Source: JACCZX01 sp963807155 (lineage in GTDB: Bacteria > Pseudomonadota > Gammaproteobacteria > Burkholderiales > Burkholderiaceae_F). Taken from it: a stretch of 64,000 nucleotides of DNA. Where the stretch lies: NCBI GenBank assembly GCA_963807155.1, contig CAWEAZ010000019.1:160355-224354 (forward strand), given 5' to 3'. Both the position numbers and the translations under genes were made by a program. This document shows, piece after piece, positions 44,067-61,458 of the stretch; position 1 is the stretch's first letter, and each line of letters opens with the position of its first letter. The notes beneath the pieces are model-generated. The model was not told where the DNA came from, did no database searches, and saw only the letters and a program-made list of their open reading frames with translations.

Positions 44067-44102
44067 CAAAAAGCGCGGCGCCCGAGTGGAGCTACGGGCG
44101 CC
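44067..44102 (-). terminator. Terminator-like hairpin in the rpsL leader
   Basis: 8-bp perfect stem GGCGCCCG / CGGGCGCC with a 10-base loop, then GCGC and a run of five T on the minus strand. It begins only some six bases after the predicted start of the rpsL promoter, so it could end rpoBC readthrough and also attenuate str transcription. Confidence 0.6.
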
Positions 44103-44114
44103 GAAAAGCCTGCG

Positions 44115-44143
44115 ATTATCGCCAGCCGCGAAGTAATGGTCAA
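44115..44143 (-). promoter_or_regulatory. str operon promoter (rpsL)
   Basis: TTGACC, exactly 17 bases, GATAAT on the minus strand; predicted start near 44108, about 65 bases before the rpsL ATG. A GC-rich discriminator follows the -10, as expected for ribosomal promoters under stringent control. Confidence 0.8.
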
Positions 44144-44164
44144 GGCGCGGGATCAGGGGCGAGT

Positions 44165-44198
44165 CAGGGAACGCCTCGTCACAGTGCGACGTTCCCTG
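44165..44198 (-). terminator. Inverted repeat just after rpoC
   Basis: 9-bp perfect arms CAGGGAACG / CGTTCCCTG around a 16-base loop, starting 8 bases after the rpoC stop. No T-tract follows, so it is a weak terminator candidate or a 3'-end stability hairpin. Confidence 0.4.
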
Positions 44199-44205
44199 TT
44201 TGCTG

Positions 44206-52539
<8,334 letters not shown>

Positions 52540-52776
52540 GGACGCTCCGTTCGGTACGGGAGAAGGGCAAAACAACTAGCCCAGAGATGCTCGACGCGGG
52601 GACGACAAATGCCGCCACGGACGCAGCGTTAAACGCTTGCATCCGAGCGGCGTAGGTGTGTCCTGCGCGTTCGTTCATCCAGGGAAGACTTTGAATTGGG
52701 GACGAATTTCCCCAATTCAAAGGCTTCACGTTCAGGGGCGCCGGCGAAGCTAGCTTCGCCGGCACGCATAACTTTG
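52540..52776 (-). promoter_or_regulatory. rplL-rpoB intergenic attenuator/processing region
   Basis: Two strong hairpins: CTTTGAATTGGGGA / TCCCCAATTCAAAG (52689-52722, 14 bp, 6-base loop) and a 24-base perfect palindrome at 52740-52763 right after the rplL stop. E. coli has a partial terminator and an RNase III site in this gap; the position suggests the same role. Conserved in the second copy except for loop changes. Confidence 0.6.
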
Positions 52777-53160
52777 TTATTTGATCTCTACTTTGGCGCC
52801 TGCGTCTTCCAGCTTCTTCTTCGCCGCGTCGGCATCCGCCTTATTCACGCCTTCTTTGACTGGCTTCGGTGCGCCATCGACCAGATCTTTGGCTTCTTTC
52901 AAGCCAAGACCGGTCAGTTCACGCACTGCCTTGATGACGTTGACCTTGTTCGCGCCGAACTCCGACAGCACGACCGTAAATTCGGTCTGCTCTTCGGCCA
53001 CCGCCGCTGCCGCACCGCCGCCTGCCGGCGCCGCCACAGCCACTGCCGCGGCCGCCGCGGAAACGCCAAATTTGTCTTCCATCATCTTGATCAGCTCGCT
53101 GATCTCGAGAACGGACTTCGCGCCGATGGCGTCGAGAATTTCCTGATTTGAAAGTGCCAT
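52777..53160 (-). CDS. rplL: 50S ribosomal protein L7/L12, copy A
   Basis: 127 residues from the ATG at 53160, AGGAG six bases ahead. N-terminal dimer domain (MALSNQEILDAIGAKSVLEI), Ala/Gly hinge, C-terminal factor-binding domain (VIKAVRELTGLGLKEAKDLV). Intact, unlike copy B. Two residues differ from copy B (AVAEEQ/APAAEEQ hinge region and one Asp/Glu). Confidence 0.96.
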   Translation of the reverse strand: MALSNQEILDAIGAKSVLEISELIKMMEDKFGVSAAAAAVAVAAPAGGGAAAAVAEEQTEFTVVLSEFGANKVNVIKAVRELTGLGLKEAKDLVDGAPKPVKEGVNKADADAAKKKLEDAGAKVEIK

Positions 53161-53209
53161 TACCAACTCCTAAGAAAATGCGTTGTATCGGTTCAATGTT
53201 GAATATGGA

Positions 53210-53736
53210 TTACGCGGGCGCCGCTTCTTTCCTGTCGCGCACCGCAGCCAACGTGCGCACCAGACGCGACGGCACTTCGTTCAACGTGCGAACGAATTGA
53301 CCGATCGGTGCCTGCATCGTGGCCATCAACTTCGCCAGCAACTCGTCGCGGCTCGGCAGCAGGGCCAACGCCTTGACACCCTTTTCGTCCATCACGAAAT
53401 TGGGTGTCCCGCCGGCCTTGACGATCAGCTTGTCGTTGTCTTTGGCAAAGCTGGAAAGCACTTTGGCGGCAGACACGGGGTCGTTGGAAAAGCCGTACAC
53501 CAAGGGTCCGATCAACTTGTCGGACAACCCTGAAAACGGTGTTCCACCGACCGCGCGACGCGCCAACGTGTTTTTCAGCACACGCAGCTGCACACCCTGG
53601 CTGCGCGCTTGCTTGCGCAGTCGGGTGATCGCATCCACATCCAGCCCACGGTATTCGGCTACCACGATCGATTGCGACGTCGCCACAGGGCGCCGACTTC
53701 CTCGACACAGCGCCTTCTCTTGCCGATTAAGACCAT
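53210..53736 (-). CDS. rplJ: 50S ribosomal protein L10, copy A, damaged 5' end
   Basis: From residue ~22 (SQSIVVAEYRGLDVDAITRL) onward identical in protein to copy B. The first 60 bases lack at least four single bases relative to copy B, including one right after the ATG (ATGGTC for ATGGGTC), so the frame is broken. The gaps cluster at the repeat junction, which points to low-quality sequence there rather than a real mutant. Confidence 0.85.
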
Positions 53737-53786
53737 GCACTGGCTCCATAAAAGTGCTTCGCATGCTCAGCACGGTTAAAAACGGC

Positions 53787-54395
53787 ATCGACGCGGAAGT
53801 ACAGGATGTCCTTTGGATCGAATTCGAAGTCGAGCCATGAGCCGCGATACGGAATCACGCGCGCCGAGAACAGCAGCTTGCCGCTCGAGTGCGTCTTGCC
53901 ACGATCGTGTTCGAAGAACACTCCGGGCGAGCGATGCAGCTGCGACACGATGACACGCTCGGTGCCGTTGATGACGAACGAGCCGGTGGTCGTCATCAGC
54001 GGTATCTCGCCCATGTAGACCTCTTGCTCTTTGACTTCCTTGACGGTCGGTTTCGAGGCCTCGCGGTCCATGATCACCAGCCGTACCTTGGCGCGCAGCG
54101 GCGATGCATACGTCAGGCCGCGCTGTTGGCACTCCTTGACGTCGAACGGCGGCTCGCCCAGATGAAAGCTGACGAACTCGAGCCGCGCCATGCCGTTATG
54201 GCTGGAGATCGGGAAGATCGACGTGAACGCGGCCTGCAAGCCGTGGTTCTCGCGCTTGGCCGGAGGCACATCGGCCTGCAGAAAGTGGGTATACGACTCA
54301 AGCTGGGTCGCAAGCAAAAACGGCACAGACAACACGCTCGGCCGTTTGGCAAAGCTCTTGCGAATGCGCTTTTTTTCAGTGAACGAGTACGGCAT
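53787..54395 (-). pseudogene. rpoB: Truncated rpoB copy (first ~200 codons)
   Basis: Encodes residues 1 to about 203 of RpoB, identical in amino acids to the full gene but with roughly 20 synonymous base changes in 600 bases. It breaks off after DILYFRVD, where the sequence jumps into the rplJ leader of copy A. No catalytic part remains. Purely synonymous divergence means both versions evolved under selection as working genes, so this is likely an allele from another strain, not a decayed duplicate. Confidence 0.85.
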
Positions 54396-54630
54396 GGACG
54401 CTCCGTTCGGTACGGGAGAAGGGCAAAACAACTAGCCCAAGATGCTCGACGCGGGGACGACAAATGCCGCCACGGACGCAGCGTTAAACGCATGCATCCG
54501 AGCGGCGTAGGTGTGTCCTGCGCGTTCGTTCATCCAGGGAAGACTTTGAATTGGGGACGAATTTCCCCAATTCAAAGGCTTCGCGTTCAGGGTAGCCGGC
54601 GAAGCGAGCTTCGCCGGCGGCATACACTGG
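54396..54630 (-). promoter_or_regulatory. rplL-rpoB intergenic region, copy B
   Basis: Same two hairpins as in copy A: 54544-54577 is base-for-base equal, and 54595-54618 keeps the GCCGGCGAAGC / GCTTCGCCGGC arms with GA instead of T in the loop. Confidence 0.55.
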
Positions 54631-55015
54631 TTATTTGATCTCTACTTTGGCGCCTGCGTCTTCCAGCTTCTTCTTCGCCGCTTCGGCGTCGGCCTTGTTC
54701 ACGCCTTCCTTGACGGGCTTCGGTGCGCCATCGACGAGATCTTTGGCTTCTTTCAGGCCGAGGCCCGTCAGCTCACGCACTGCCTTGATCACGTTGACCT
54801 TGTTCGCGCCGAACTCCGACTAGCACGACCGTAAATTCGGTCTGCTCTTCGGCCGCCGGAGCCGCCGCACCGCCGCCTGCCGGCGCCGCCACAGCGACTG
54901 CCGCTGCTGCCGCGGAAACACCAAATTTGTCTTCCATCATCTTGATCAGCTCGCTGATCTCGAGAACGGACTTCGCGCCGATGGCGTCGAGAATTTCCTG
55001 ATTTGAAAGTGCCAT
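54631..55015 (-). CDS. rplL: 50S ribosomal protein L7/L12, copy B, frameshifted
   Basis: Same protein as copy A, but one extra base near 54823 (GACTAGCAC for GACAGCAC on the plus strand) breaks the frame in the C-terminal domain. Corrected, it is 127 residues. Since L7/L12 is essential and copy A is intact, this could be tolerated if real; in the context of this window sequence error is at least as likely. Confidence 0.85.
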
Positions 55016-55064
55016 TACCAACTCCTAAGAAAATGCGTTGTATCGGTTCAATGTTGAATATGGA

Positions 55065-55595
55065 TTACGCGGGCGCCGCTTCTTTCCTGTCGCGCACCGC
55101 AGCCAACGTGCGCACCAGACGCGACGGCACTTCGTTCAACGTGCGAACGAACTGACCGATCGGTGCCTGCATCGTGGCCATCAACTTCGCCAGCAACTCG
55201 TCGCGGCTCGGCAGCAGGGCCAACGCCTTGACACCCTTTTCGTCCATCACGAAATTGGGCGTCCCGCCGGCCTTGACGATCAGCTTGTCGTTGTCTTTGG
55301 CAAAGCTGGAAAGCACCTTGGCGGCAGACACGGGGTCGTTAGAAAAGCCGTACACCAAGGGTCCGATCAACTTGTCGGACAACCCTGAAAACGGTGTTCC
55401 ACCGACCGCGCGACGCGCCAACGTGTTTTTCAGCACACGCAACTGCACACCCTGGCTGCGCGCTTGCTTGCGCAGTCGGGTGATCGCATCCACATCCAGC
55501 CCACGGTATTCGGCCACCACGATCGATTGCGACGACGCCACAAGGGCGCCGACTTCCTCGACCACAGCCGCCTTCTCTTGCCGATTAAGACCCAT
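55065..55595 (-). CDS. rplJ: 50S ribosomal protein L10, copy B
   Basis: 176 residues from the ATG at 55595 (MGLNRQEKAAVVEEVGALVA), with GGAG seven bases ahead. L10 forms the stalk base that carries L7/L12 dimers. Intact, and next to rplA as expected, so this is the best representative of the gene. A longer frame upstream is leader. Confidence 0.95.
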   Translation of the reverse strand: MGLNRQEKAAVVEEVGALVASSQSIVVAEYRGLDVDAITRLRKQARSQGVQLRVLKNTLARRAVGGTPFSGLSDKLIGPLVYGFSNDPVSAAKVLSSFAKDNDKLIVKAGGTPNFVMDEKGVKALALLPSRDELLAKLMATMQAPIGQFVRTLNEVPSRLVRTLAAVRDRKEAAPA

Positions 55596-55870
55596 GCACT
55601 GGCTCCATAAAAGTGCTTCGCAATGCTCAGCACCGGTTGAAAACCGGCGACCGAAGCGAAACACCGACGCACGTCCTACAACGCACTTCAATGCTCTCCT
55701 CGGGTCCACCGTCTGCGCTGGAATGGAAAACCTCTCCAAACTTAAAGAAAACAAGTCTTAGAAAACTCGTTTCTTCCAGCGGTCTCTGACAGCAGCGCGT
55801 CCGTATCGATGCTCCGACGTAACGCGCAGCCCAAAGTCTTTACGTGACTAATCCCTTATCCGCTTAACAC
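55596..55870 (-). ncRNA. rplJ (L10) leader region
   Basis: 275 bases between rplA and rplJ without a gene, the place of the L10-(L12)4 autoregulatory leader. The transcript contains GTCAGAGACCGCTGG and several local hairpins, including CCGGTT-gaa-AACCGG near 55633-55647. Assigned by position; I could not fold it or score it against the L10 leader model. Promoter not clear. Confidence 0.5.
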
Positions 55871-56560
55871 TCAGTTCAACGTCGACGCGTCGACGCGAAC
55901 GCCAACTCCCATCGTCGACGACACCGAAATCTTGCGCAGAAAAACGCCCTTCGACGACGCTGGTTTCGATTTGTTCAACGCATCGATCAGCGCCGTTAGG
56001 TTGGTCTGCAACCGATCGACCTCGAACGAAGCGCGGCCGATCGATGCGTGCACGATGCCGGCCTTGTCAGCGCGAAACTGCACTTGGCCCGCCTTCGCGT
56101 TCTTGACCGCCTGGGCAACGTCCGGCGTGACGGTGCCGACCTTCGGGTTCGGCATCAACCCGCGCGGGCCGAGCACTTGACCCAGGCCGCCGACCACGCG
56201 CATCGCATCCGGCGAGGCGATGACCACATCAAAATCCAGAAAGCCTTCCTTGATCTTCGCTGCCAGGTCGTCCATGCCAATGATGTCGGCACCCGCAGCC
56301 TTGGCCTCTTCCGCTTTTGCGCCTTGCGCAAACACCGCGACGCGCTTCGTCTTACCGCTACCTGCCGGCAGCACGACCGAGCCGCGCACCGTCTGATCCG
56401 ACTTTTTCGCATCGATACCGAGTGCGACTGAAACATCGACCGATTCGTCAAACTTCGCCGTCGCGCATTGCTTGATCAGCGTCAGAGCATCGCCGACCGG
56501 ATACGTCTTTTGCGTGTCGACCTTGCTGCGATTGGCCTTTGTGCGTTTGGAGATGGCCAT
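55871..56560 (-). CDS. rplA: 50S ribosomal protein L1
   Basis: 229 residues. AISKRTKANRSKVD start, FDESVDVSVALGIDAKKSDQTVRGSV, GPRGLMPNPKVGTV signature. L1 stalk protein; represses its own operon in E. coli. The ATG overlaps the rplK stop by one base. Confidence 0.97.
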   Translation of the reverse strand: MAISKRTKANRSKVDTQKTYPVGDALTLIKQCATAKFDESVDVSVALGIDAKKSDQTVRGSVVLPAGSGKTKRVAVFAQGAKAEEAKAAGADIIGMDDLAAKIKEGFLDFDVVIASPDAMRVVGGLGQVLGPRGLMPNPKVGTVTPDVAQAVKNAKAGQVQFRADKAGIVHASIGRASFEVDRLQTNLTALIDALNKSKPASSKGVFLRKISVSSTMGVGVRVDASTLN

Positions 56561-56991
56561 TACAGACCCTCCACCGTGATGCCCATCGAGCGAGCGCTGC
56601 CTGCGATCGTCCGCACCGCCGCTTCCATGTCCGCTGCCGTCAGATCGGGCATCTTCGCCTTGGCAATCTCCTCGGCCTGCGCGCGCGTAATCTTGCCCAC
56701 CTTGTCGGTGTGCGGCTTCGGCGAGCCGCGCTCGATCTTCGCGGCCTTCTTGATCAACACCGTCGCTGGCGGCGTTTTCATCACGAACGTGAAGCTCTTG
56801 TCCGCAAACGCCGTGATCACGACCGGAATCGGCAGCCCAGGCTCAACGTTCTGCGTCTGCGCGTTGAACGCCTTGCAGAACTCCATAATGTTCAGCCCGC
56901 GCTGACCCAGCGCCGGACCGATCGGAGGCGATGGATTCGCTTTGCCCGCCGGCACCTGCAACTTGATAAATCCAACTATCTTCTTCGCCAT
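56560..56991 (-). CDS. rplK: 50S ribosomal protein L11
   Basis: 143 residues. KIVGFIKLQVPAGKANPSPPIGPALGQRGLNIMEF with the conserved Pro-rich loop that thiostrepton contacts. Normal length. GTPase-centre protein needed for RelA activation. Confidence 0.97.
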   Translation of the reverse strand: MAKKIVGFIKLQVPAGKANPSPPIGPALGQRGLNIMEFCKAFNAQTQNVEPGLPIPVVITAFADKSFTFVMKTPPATVLIKKAAKIERGSPKPHTDKVGKITRAQAEEIAKAKMPDLTAADMEAAVRTIAGSARSMGITVEGL

Positions 56992-57052
56992 TCACGAATC
57001 TCCTGTGGGTTCAAGCGCCGCTCGTCAATACCGAGTGCGGCTCCCCTGTTAA

Positions 57053-57658
57053 CTAAACTTTTTCGACCTGCCCGAACTCGAGCTCGACCGGCGTCGAGCG
57101 GCCGAAGATGGTGACTGACACTCGCATCCGACTCTTCTCGTAGTTCACTTCTTCGACGTTGCCGTTGAAGTCGGTAAACGGACCATCTTTCACGCGCACC
57201 ATTTCGCCCACTTCCCACAACGTCTTGGGCCGCGGCTTCTCCGCGCCCTCCTGCATCCGCATCAAGATTTCGTCGACTTCCTTCTGACGCAGCGGCGACG
57301 GACGATTGGCACTGCCGCCTAGGAAACCGGTCACCTTCGACGTGCTCTTGACCAGATGCCACGCTTCGTCGGTCATGTCCATTTCGACGAGCACATAACC
57401 CGAATACATGCGGCGCTCGGTAATCGACTTCTTCCCGCCCTTGACCTCGACGACTTCTTCGACGGGCACCAGGATTTGTCCGAACTGCGACTGCAATCCC
57501 GCGCGATTAATACGCTCCTGCAGCGCACGCGCCACGCCCTTTTCCATTCCGGAATAAGCGTGCACGACGTACCAGCGCTTCGTGCCCGCTGCGGCGGGCG
57601 GCGCGCTTTGCTTTTCAGCTTCTGCCGGTGCTGATTCAGTTGCCATCTCAGTTGCCAT
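57053..57658 (-). CDS. nusG: Transcription antitermination factor NusG
   Basis: About 201 residues from the ATG at 57658 (MATEMATESAPAEAEKQ), AGGGA ahead. NGN domain (KRWYVVHAYSGMEKGVARAL; GYVLVEMDM) and C-terminal KOW domain (VGEMVRVKDGPFTDFNG). The ~23-residue acidic/Ala-rich N-terminal lead is longer than in E. coli. Eight bases after secE. Confidence 0.96.
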   Translation of the reverse strand: MATEMATESAPAEAEKQSAPPAAAGTKRWYVVHAYSGMEKGVARALQERINRAGLQSQFGQILVPVEEVVEVKGGKKSITERRMYSGYVLVEMDMTDEAWHLVKSTSKVTGFLGGSANRPSPLRQKEVDEILMRMQEGAEKPRPKTLWEVGEMVRVKDGPFTDFNGNVEEVNYEKSRMRVSVTIFGRSTPVELEFGQVEKV

Positions 57659-57666
57659 TCGTGTCC

Positions 57667-58047
57667 CTAGCGCCAGGAAAGCAGCGCGTCGTACAGCACC
57701 CACTCAAGACTCTTGTCGACCAGGAAAAGAAAAATGGCCATGATCACGACAAACCCGAACACGATGCCCGTCGTTGTGACCGTTTCCTTGCGGCTCGGCC
57801 AAACGACCCGCTTCGTTTCCTCGTACGACTCGCGCGCATAAGCCAGAAAGCGCTTGCCCGACTGCGAAAACCACGCGATCACGAGCGCGAGAACTAATCC
57901 GCCGATCAGCACGCCGACGCGCGCCAACGTCGGCTGCTCGGTCAAAAACGTAAAACCGAGCACTCCTCCAAGCGCAGCCAGAACGGCCAACGCCACAAGG
58001 AAGAGATCGGATTTGCTAGTGACTGTTTCGATGTTCTGTGTTGCCAT
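57667..58047 (-). CDS. secE: Preprotein translocase subunit SecE
   Basis: 126 residues with three membrane helices (about 13-33, 42-60, 95-115), the E. coli-like long form. Conserved ESYEETKRVVWPSRKET amphipathic helix before the last helix. Follows tRNA-Trp by 20 bases. Confidence 0.95.
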   Translation of the reverse strand: MATQNIETVTSKSDLFLVALAVLAALGGVLGFTFLTEQPTLARVGVLIGGLVLALVIAWFSQSGKRFLAYARESYEETKRVVWPSRKETVTTTGIVFGFVVIMAIFLFLVDKSLEWVLYDALLSWR

Positions 58048-58067
58048 TTATGACTGCTTCCAACAAG

Positions 58068-58143
58068 TGGCAGGGGCGGAGGGCATCGAACCCCCAACCT
58101 CTGGTTTTGGAGACCAGCGCTCTGCCAATTGAGCTACGCCCCT
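58068..58143 (-). tRNA. trnW: tRNA-Trp (CCA)
   Basis: 76 bases including an encoded 3' CCA. Acceptor AGGGGCG pairs with CGCCCCT; anticodon loop CTCCAAA reads CCA; T-arm GGTTCGATGCC present. Between tuf2 and secE, as in E. coli and most betaproteobacteria. Confidence 0.97.
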
Positions 58144-58165
58144 AAGCCGTACTACTATCGAACTG

Positions 58166-59356
<1,191 letters not shown>

Positions 59357-59406
59357 CGCTAACTCCTCACTGCTTTCTGTCTCGACGTTCTTAAGTTCTT
59401 AAAATT

Positions 59407-59481
<75 letters not shown>

Positions 59482-59632
59482 CTCGTGATCGCTTATCGCA
59501 CCGCATCTGCTTTGTTGCTCGCTCTCGCCGTACGTTCTAGTACTGTCTTCGAGCTCGCGTCGCGCATCTGCGGCCCGCTAAGCGACACGGTTGTTGTTTT
59601 CGTAGCTGATGTTGTCCCTGGATGTATGTTAG

Positions 59633-59706
59633 TGGAGCGGGTGAAGGGAATCGAACCCTCGTCGTAAGCTTGGAAGGCTTCTGCTCTACCATTGAGCTAC
59701 ACCCGC
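59633..59706 (-). tRNA. trnG: tRNA-Gly (TCC)
   Basis: 74 bases including encoded CCA. Acceptor GCGGGTG / CACCCGC; anticodon loop CTTCCAA reads TCC; T-arm GGTTCGATTCC. Spaced 151 bases from tRNA-Thr; I see nothing in that spacer. Confidence 0.97.
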
Positions 59707-59760
59707 CCGACGAAACCAATTTCCGCATCCGCGCTCGTCCGTTCGCTTTGGAGGTTGCAG

Positions 59761-59846
59761 TGGTGGAGGAGGTTGGATTCGAACCAACGTAGGCGTAAGC
59801 CAACAGATTTACAGTCTGCCCCCTTTAACCACTCGGGCACCCCTCC
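59761..59846 (-). tRNA. trnY: tRNA-Tyr (GTA)
   Basis: 86 bases including encoded CCA, with the long variable arm of class II tRNAs. Acceptor GGAGGGG / CCTCC; anticodon loop ACTGTAAAT reads GTA. First gene of the tRNA-tuf operon. Confidence 0.97.
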
Positions 59847-59860
59847 GCGGCGAACCGCAA

Positions 59861-59889
59861 ATTATGGTTGCGGAACAAAGGCTTGTCAA
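59861..59889 (-). promoter_or_regulatory. tRNA-Tyr/tuf operon promoter
   Basis: Consensus TTGACA, exactly 17 bases, CATAAT on the minus strand, predicted start near 59854, about eight bases before the mature tRNA-Tyr end. The discriminator is followed by a GC-rich segment, typical for stringently controlled stable-RNA promoters. Confidence 0.85.
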
Positions 59890-60061
59890 ACCGACCTCCG
59901 AATTTGACGCTATGCAGCGCGGAGCGACGTTGCTAGACGAGGTGACGGACAAGCGAGATCGGCTTCGACTCTGAGATCTGTGAGCGCTCACTTTCACAGA
60001 AGGACCGCCAATTCGGCCTTTACGACGCACCTTTCGACTAGTGGATGCCCTCAGGCATGCA

Positions 60062-60089
60062 TTGACCTCGGGCCGTTTGCCCTCATAAT
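60062..60089 (+). promoter_or_regulatory. Promoter of the GNAT gene
   Basis: TTGACC, 16 bases, CATAAT on the plus strand. A start seven bases past the -10 falls on or beside the ATG at 60096. Confidence 0.65.
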
Positions 60090-60095
60090 TGTGCA

Positions 60096-60701
60096 ATGCA
60101 TCAAGATAACTCTAGATCGGCAGCCGCCGGCCCATTGGTAGCGCAACTTGGGTCTCATCATCGTGGTCGCGTATTGCAACACCTACGGGCATTGCCGCCG
60201 CATGACCTTTGGCTTCGCTTCGGCTACGCGGTTACGGACGAAGCCCTTCGTCTTTACGTTCGCAAGCTGCACTTCAGCCGCGACGCGATCTTTGGGATTT
60301 TTGACGAGGCTGCTGAGCTAATGGCGCTTGGACATTTAGGTTTCGATAGCGGCGCGTCTTCGAAAACGGCAGAGTTCGGGGTCTCGGTGCTACCGCACGC
60401 ACGCCGCCGCGGATTCGGGATGCAGCTGCTGCGGCGGGCTGCGGTGCATGCGCGCAATCGCGGGGCAACGCGTTTGATCATGAACTACGTTCCCGAAAAC
60501 GATGCGTTGAAGCAAATGGCTGAGCGCGCCGGTATGCATCTCGTAGCCGACGCCGAGGAACCCCGCGCCTATCTCAGCCTTGATCCGCCGACTGCCGTTT
60601 CACTGATGGACGAAACGTTTTCCGAAATGCTGGCAGCGATCGATCTCGGCTTTAGGGTCGCGCATGCTGACGCTGCGCAGCGCCGACTTACATCTGCTTA
60701 A
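60096..60701 (+). CDS. GNAT-family N-acetyltransferase
   Basis: 201 residues. Acetyl-CoA-binding motif A is visible as FGVSVLPHARRRGFGMQLL (R103-x-x-G-x-G type), preceded by strand ALGHLGFDS. Substrate unknown. The N-terminal part (PHDLWLRFGYAVTDEALRLY) resembles GNATs found near signalling genes, but no more can be said. The ATG coincides with the likely transcription start and no Shine-Dalgarno is present. The last 14 bases overlap the 3' end of the convergent response-regulator gene. Confidence 0.8.
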   Translation: MHQDNSRSAAAGPLVAQLGSHHRGRVLQHLRALPPHDLWLRFGYAVTDEALRLYVRKLHFSRDAIFGIFDEAAELMALGHLGFDSGASSKTAEFGVSVLPHARRRGFGMQLLRRAAVHARNRGATRLIMNYVPENDALKQMAERAGMHLVADAEEPRAYLSLDPPTAVSLMDETFSEMLAAIDLGFRVAHADAAQRRLTSA

Positions 60702-61449
60702 AGAGGTGTGTGTAGTTGCGGCTGACTTCCAGCTTTTCGGTATGTCCTTTGATCAGCACGAGCTGACGTCCGCGAAAATCGCGTGTCACACCGGCGATCG
60801 CCTTGGCGTTCACGATCGTGCCTCGGTGAATTTGCCAAAACTGCTCCGGATCAAGCTCGTCGATCAGTTCCTTGATCGGCTTTCGAATCAGCGCTTCGAA
60901 CGATTCGGTTTGCACGCGCGTGTATTTCTCGTCCGATGTGAAAAAGAGAATTTCCGCGGCGGGTATCAGTCGCAATTGTTGTCCGACGCTCGCCTGTATC
61001 CACTGCAGATAACTGCGTCGTGCAGCACCGCCGGGGGATTCGAGTCTTGCACTGAGCTTACTGAGCAGATCACCTAGATCGCTCGGCTTTGAACCCAGCC
61101 GCTTCTTGAGGCGAGCAACGGTAATCGCCAGCCGGTCGGCCTCGGCTGGCTTCAGCACGTAGTCGACCGCACCGTGCTCGAACGCGTCGACCGCGTACTC
61201 GTTGTAGGCGGTGATGAATACGACGTGACACGCGTCGCCTATATGACGCGCCGCCTCGATGCCGGTCATGCCGGGCATTCGGATGTCGAGAAACGCAAGA
61301 TCAGGATGATGGTCGTTGACGGCTGTGACCGCTTCTTCGCCGTTCTTCGCTTCCGCCAAAATTTGCAGGTCCGGCCAGACTTCGGTGAGACGCGTGCGGA
61401 GCTGCTCACGCATTAAACGTTCATCGTCCGCAATGATTGCCGTCGGCAT
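60688..61449 (-). CDS. LytTR-type response regulator (AlgR/LytR-like)
   Basis: 253 residues. Receiver domain with acidic pocket D8-D9, phospho-acceptor D55 (LAFLDIRMPG), Thr in FITAY and Lys in YVLKP; a short linker; C-terminal LytTR DNA-binding domain (from ~145; IPAAEILFFTSDEKYTRVQT, FWQIHRGTIVNAKAI, LEVSRNY). Such regulators control pili, alginate, autolysis or virulence in other bacteria; targets here are unknown. The partner sensor kinase is just upstream, nine bases away. Confidence 0.92.
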   Translation of the reverse strand: MPTAIIADDERLMREQLRTRLTEVWPDLQILAEAKNGEEAVTAVNDHHPDLAFLDIRMPGMTGIEAARHIGDACHVVFITAYNEYAVDAFEHGAVDYVLKPAEADRLAITVARLKKRLGSKPSDLGDLLSKLSARLESPGGAARRSYLQWIQASVGQQLRLIPAAEILFFTSDEKYTRVQTESFEALIRKPIKELIDELDPEQFWQIHRGTIVNAKAIAGVTRDFRGRQLVLIKGHTEKLEVSRNYTHLFKQM

Positions 61450-61458
61450 TCGCCGATT

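Larger units (their letters stand above)
53787..55648 (-). repeat. Direct repeat copy B (rplJ leader-rplJ-rplL-rpoB 5' part)
   Basis: Second copy of the 1.86-kb unit, adjoining rplA as expected for the native order. The edge with copy A lies near 53782-53787 and has a short shared CGGC(GA) sequence. Confidence 0.9.

Noticed and set aside
54631..55015. rplL copy B as a genuine pseudogene paralogue
   Set aside because: The only defect is one extra base, in a region where frameshifts are frequent and where the repeat itself is suspect. No other sign of decay.
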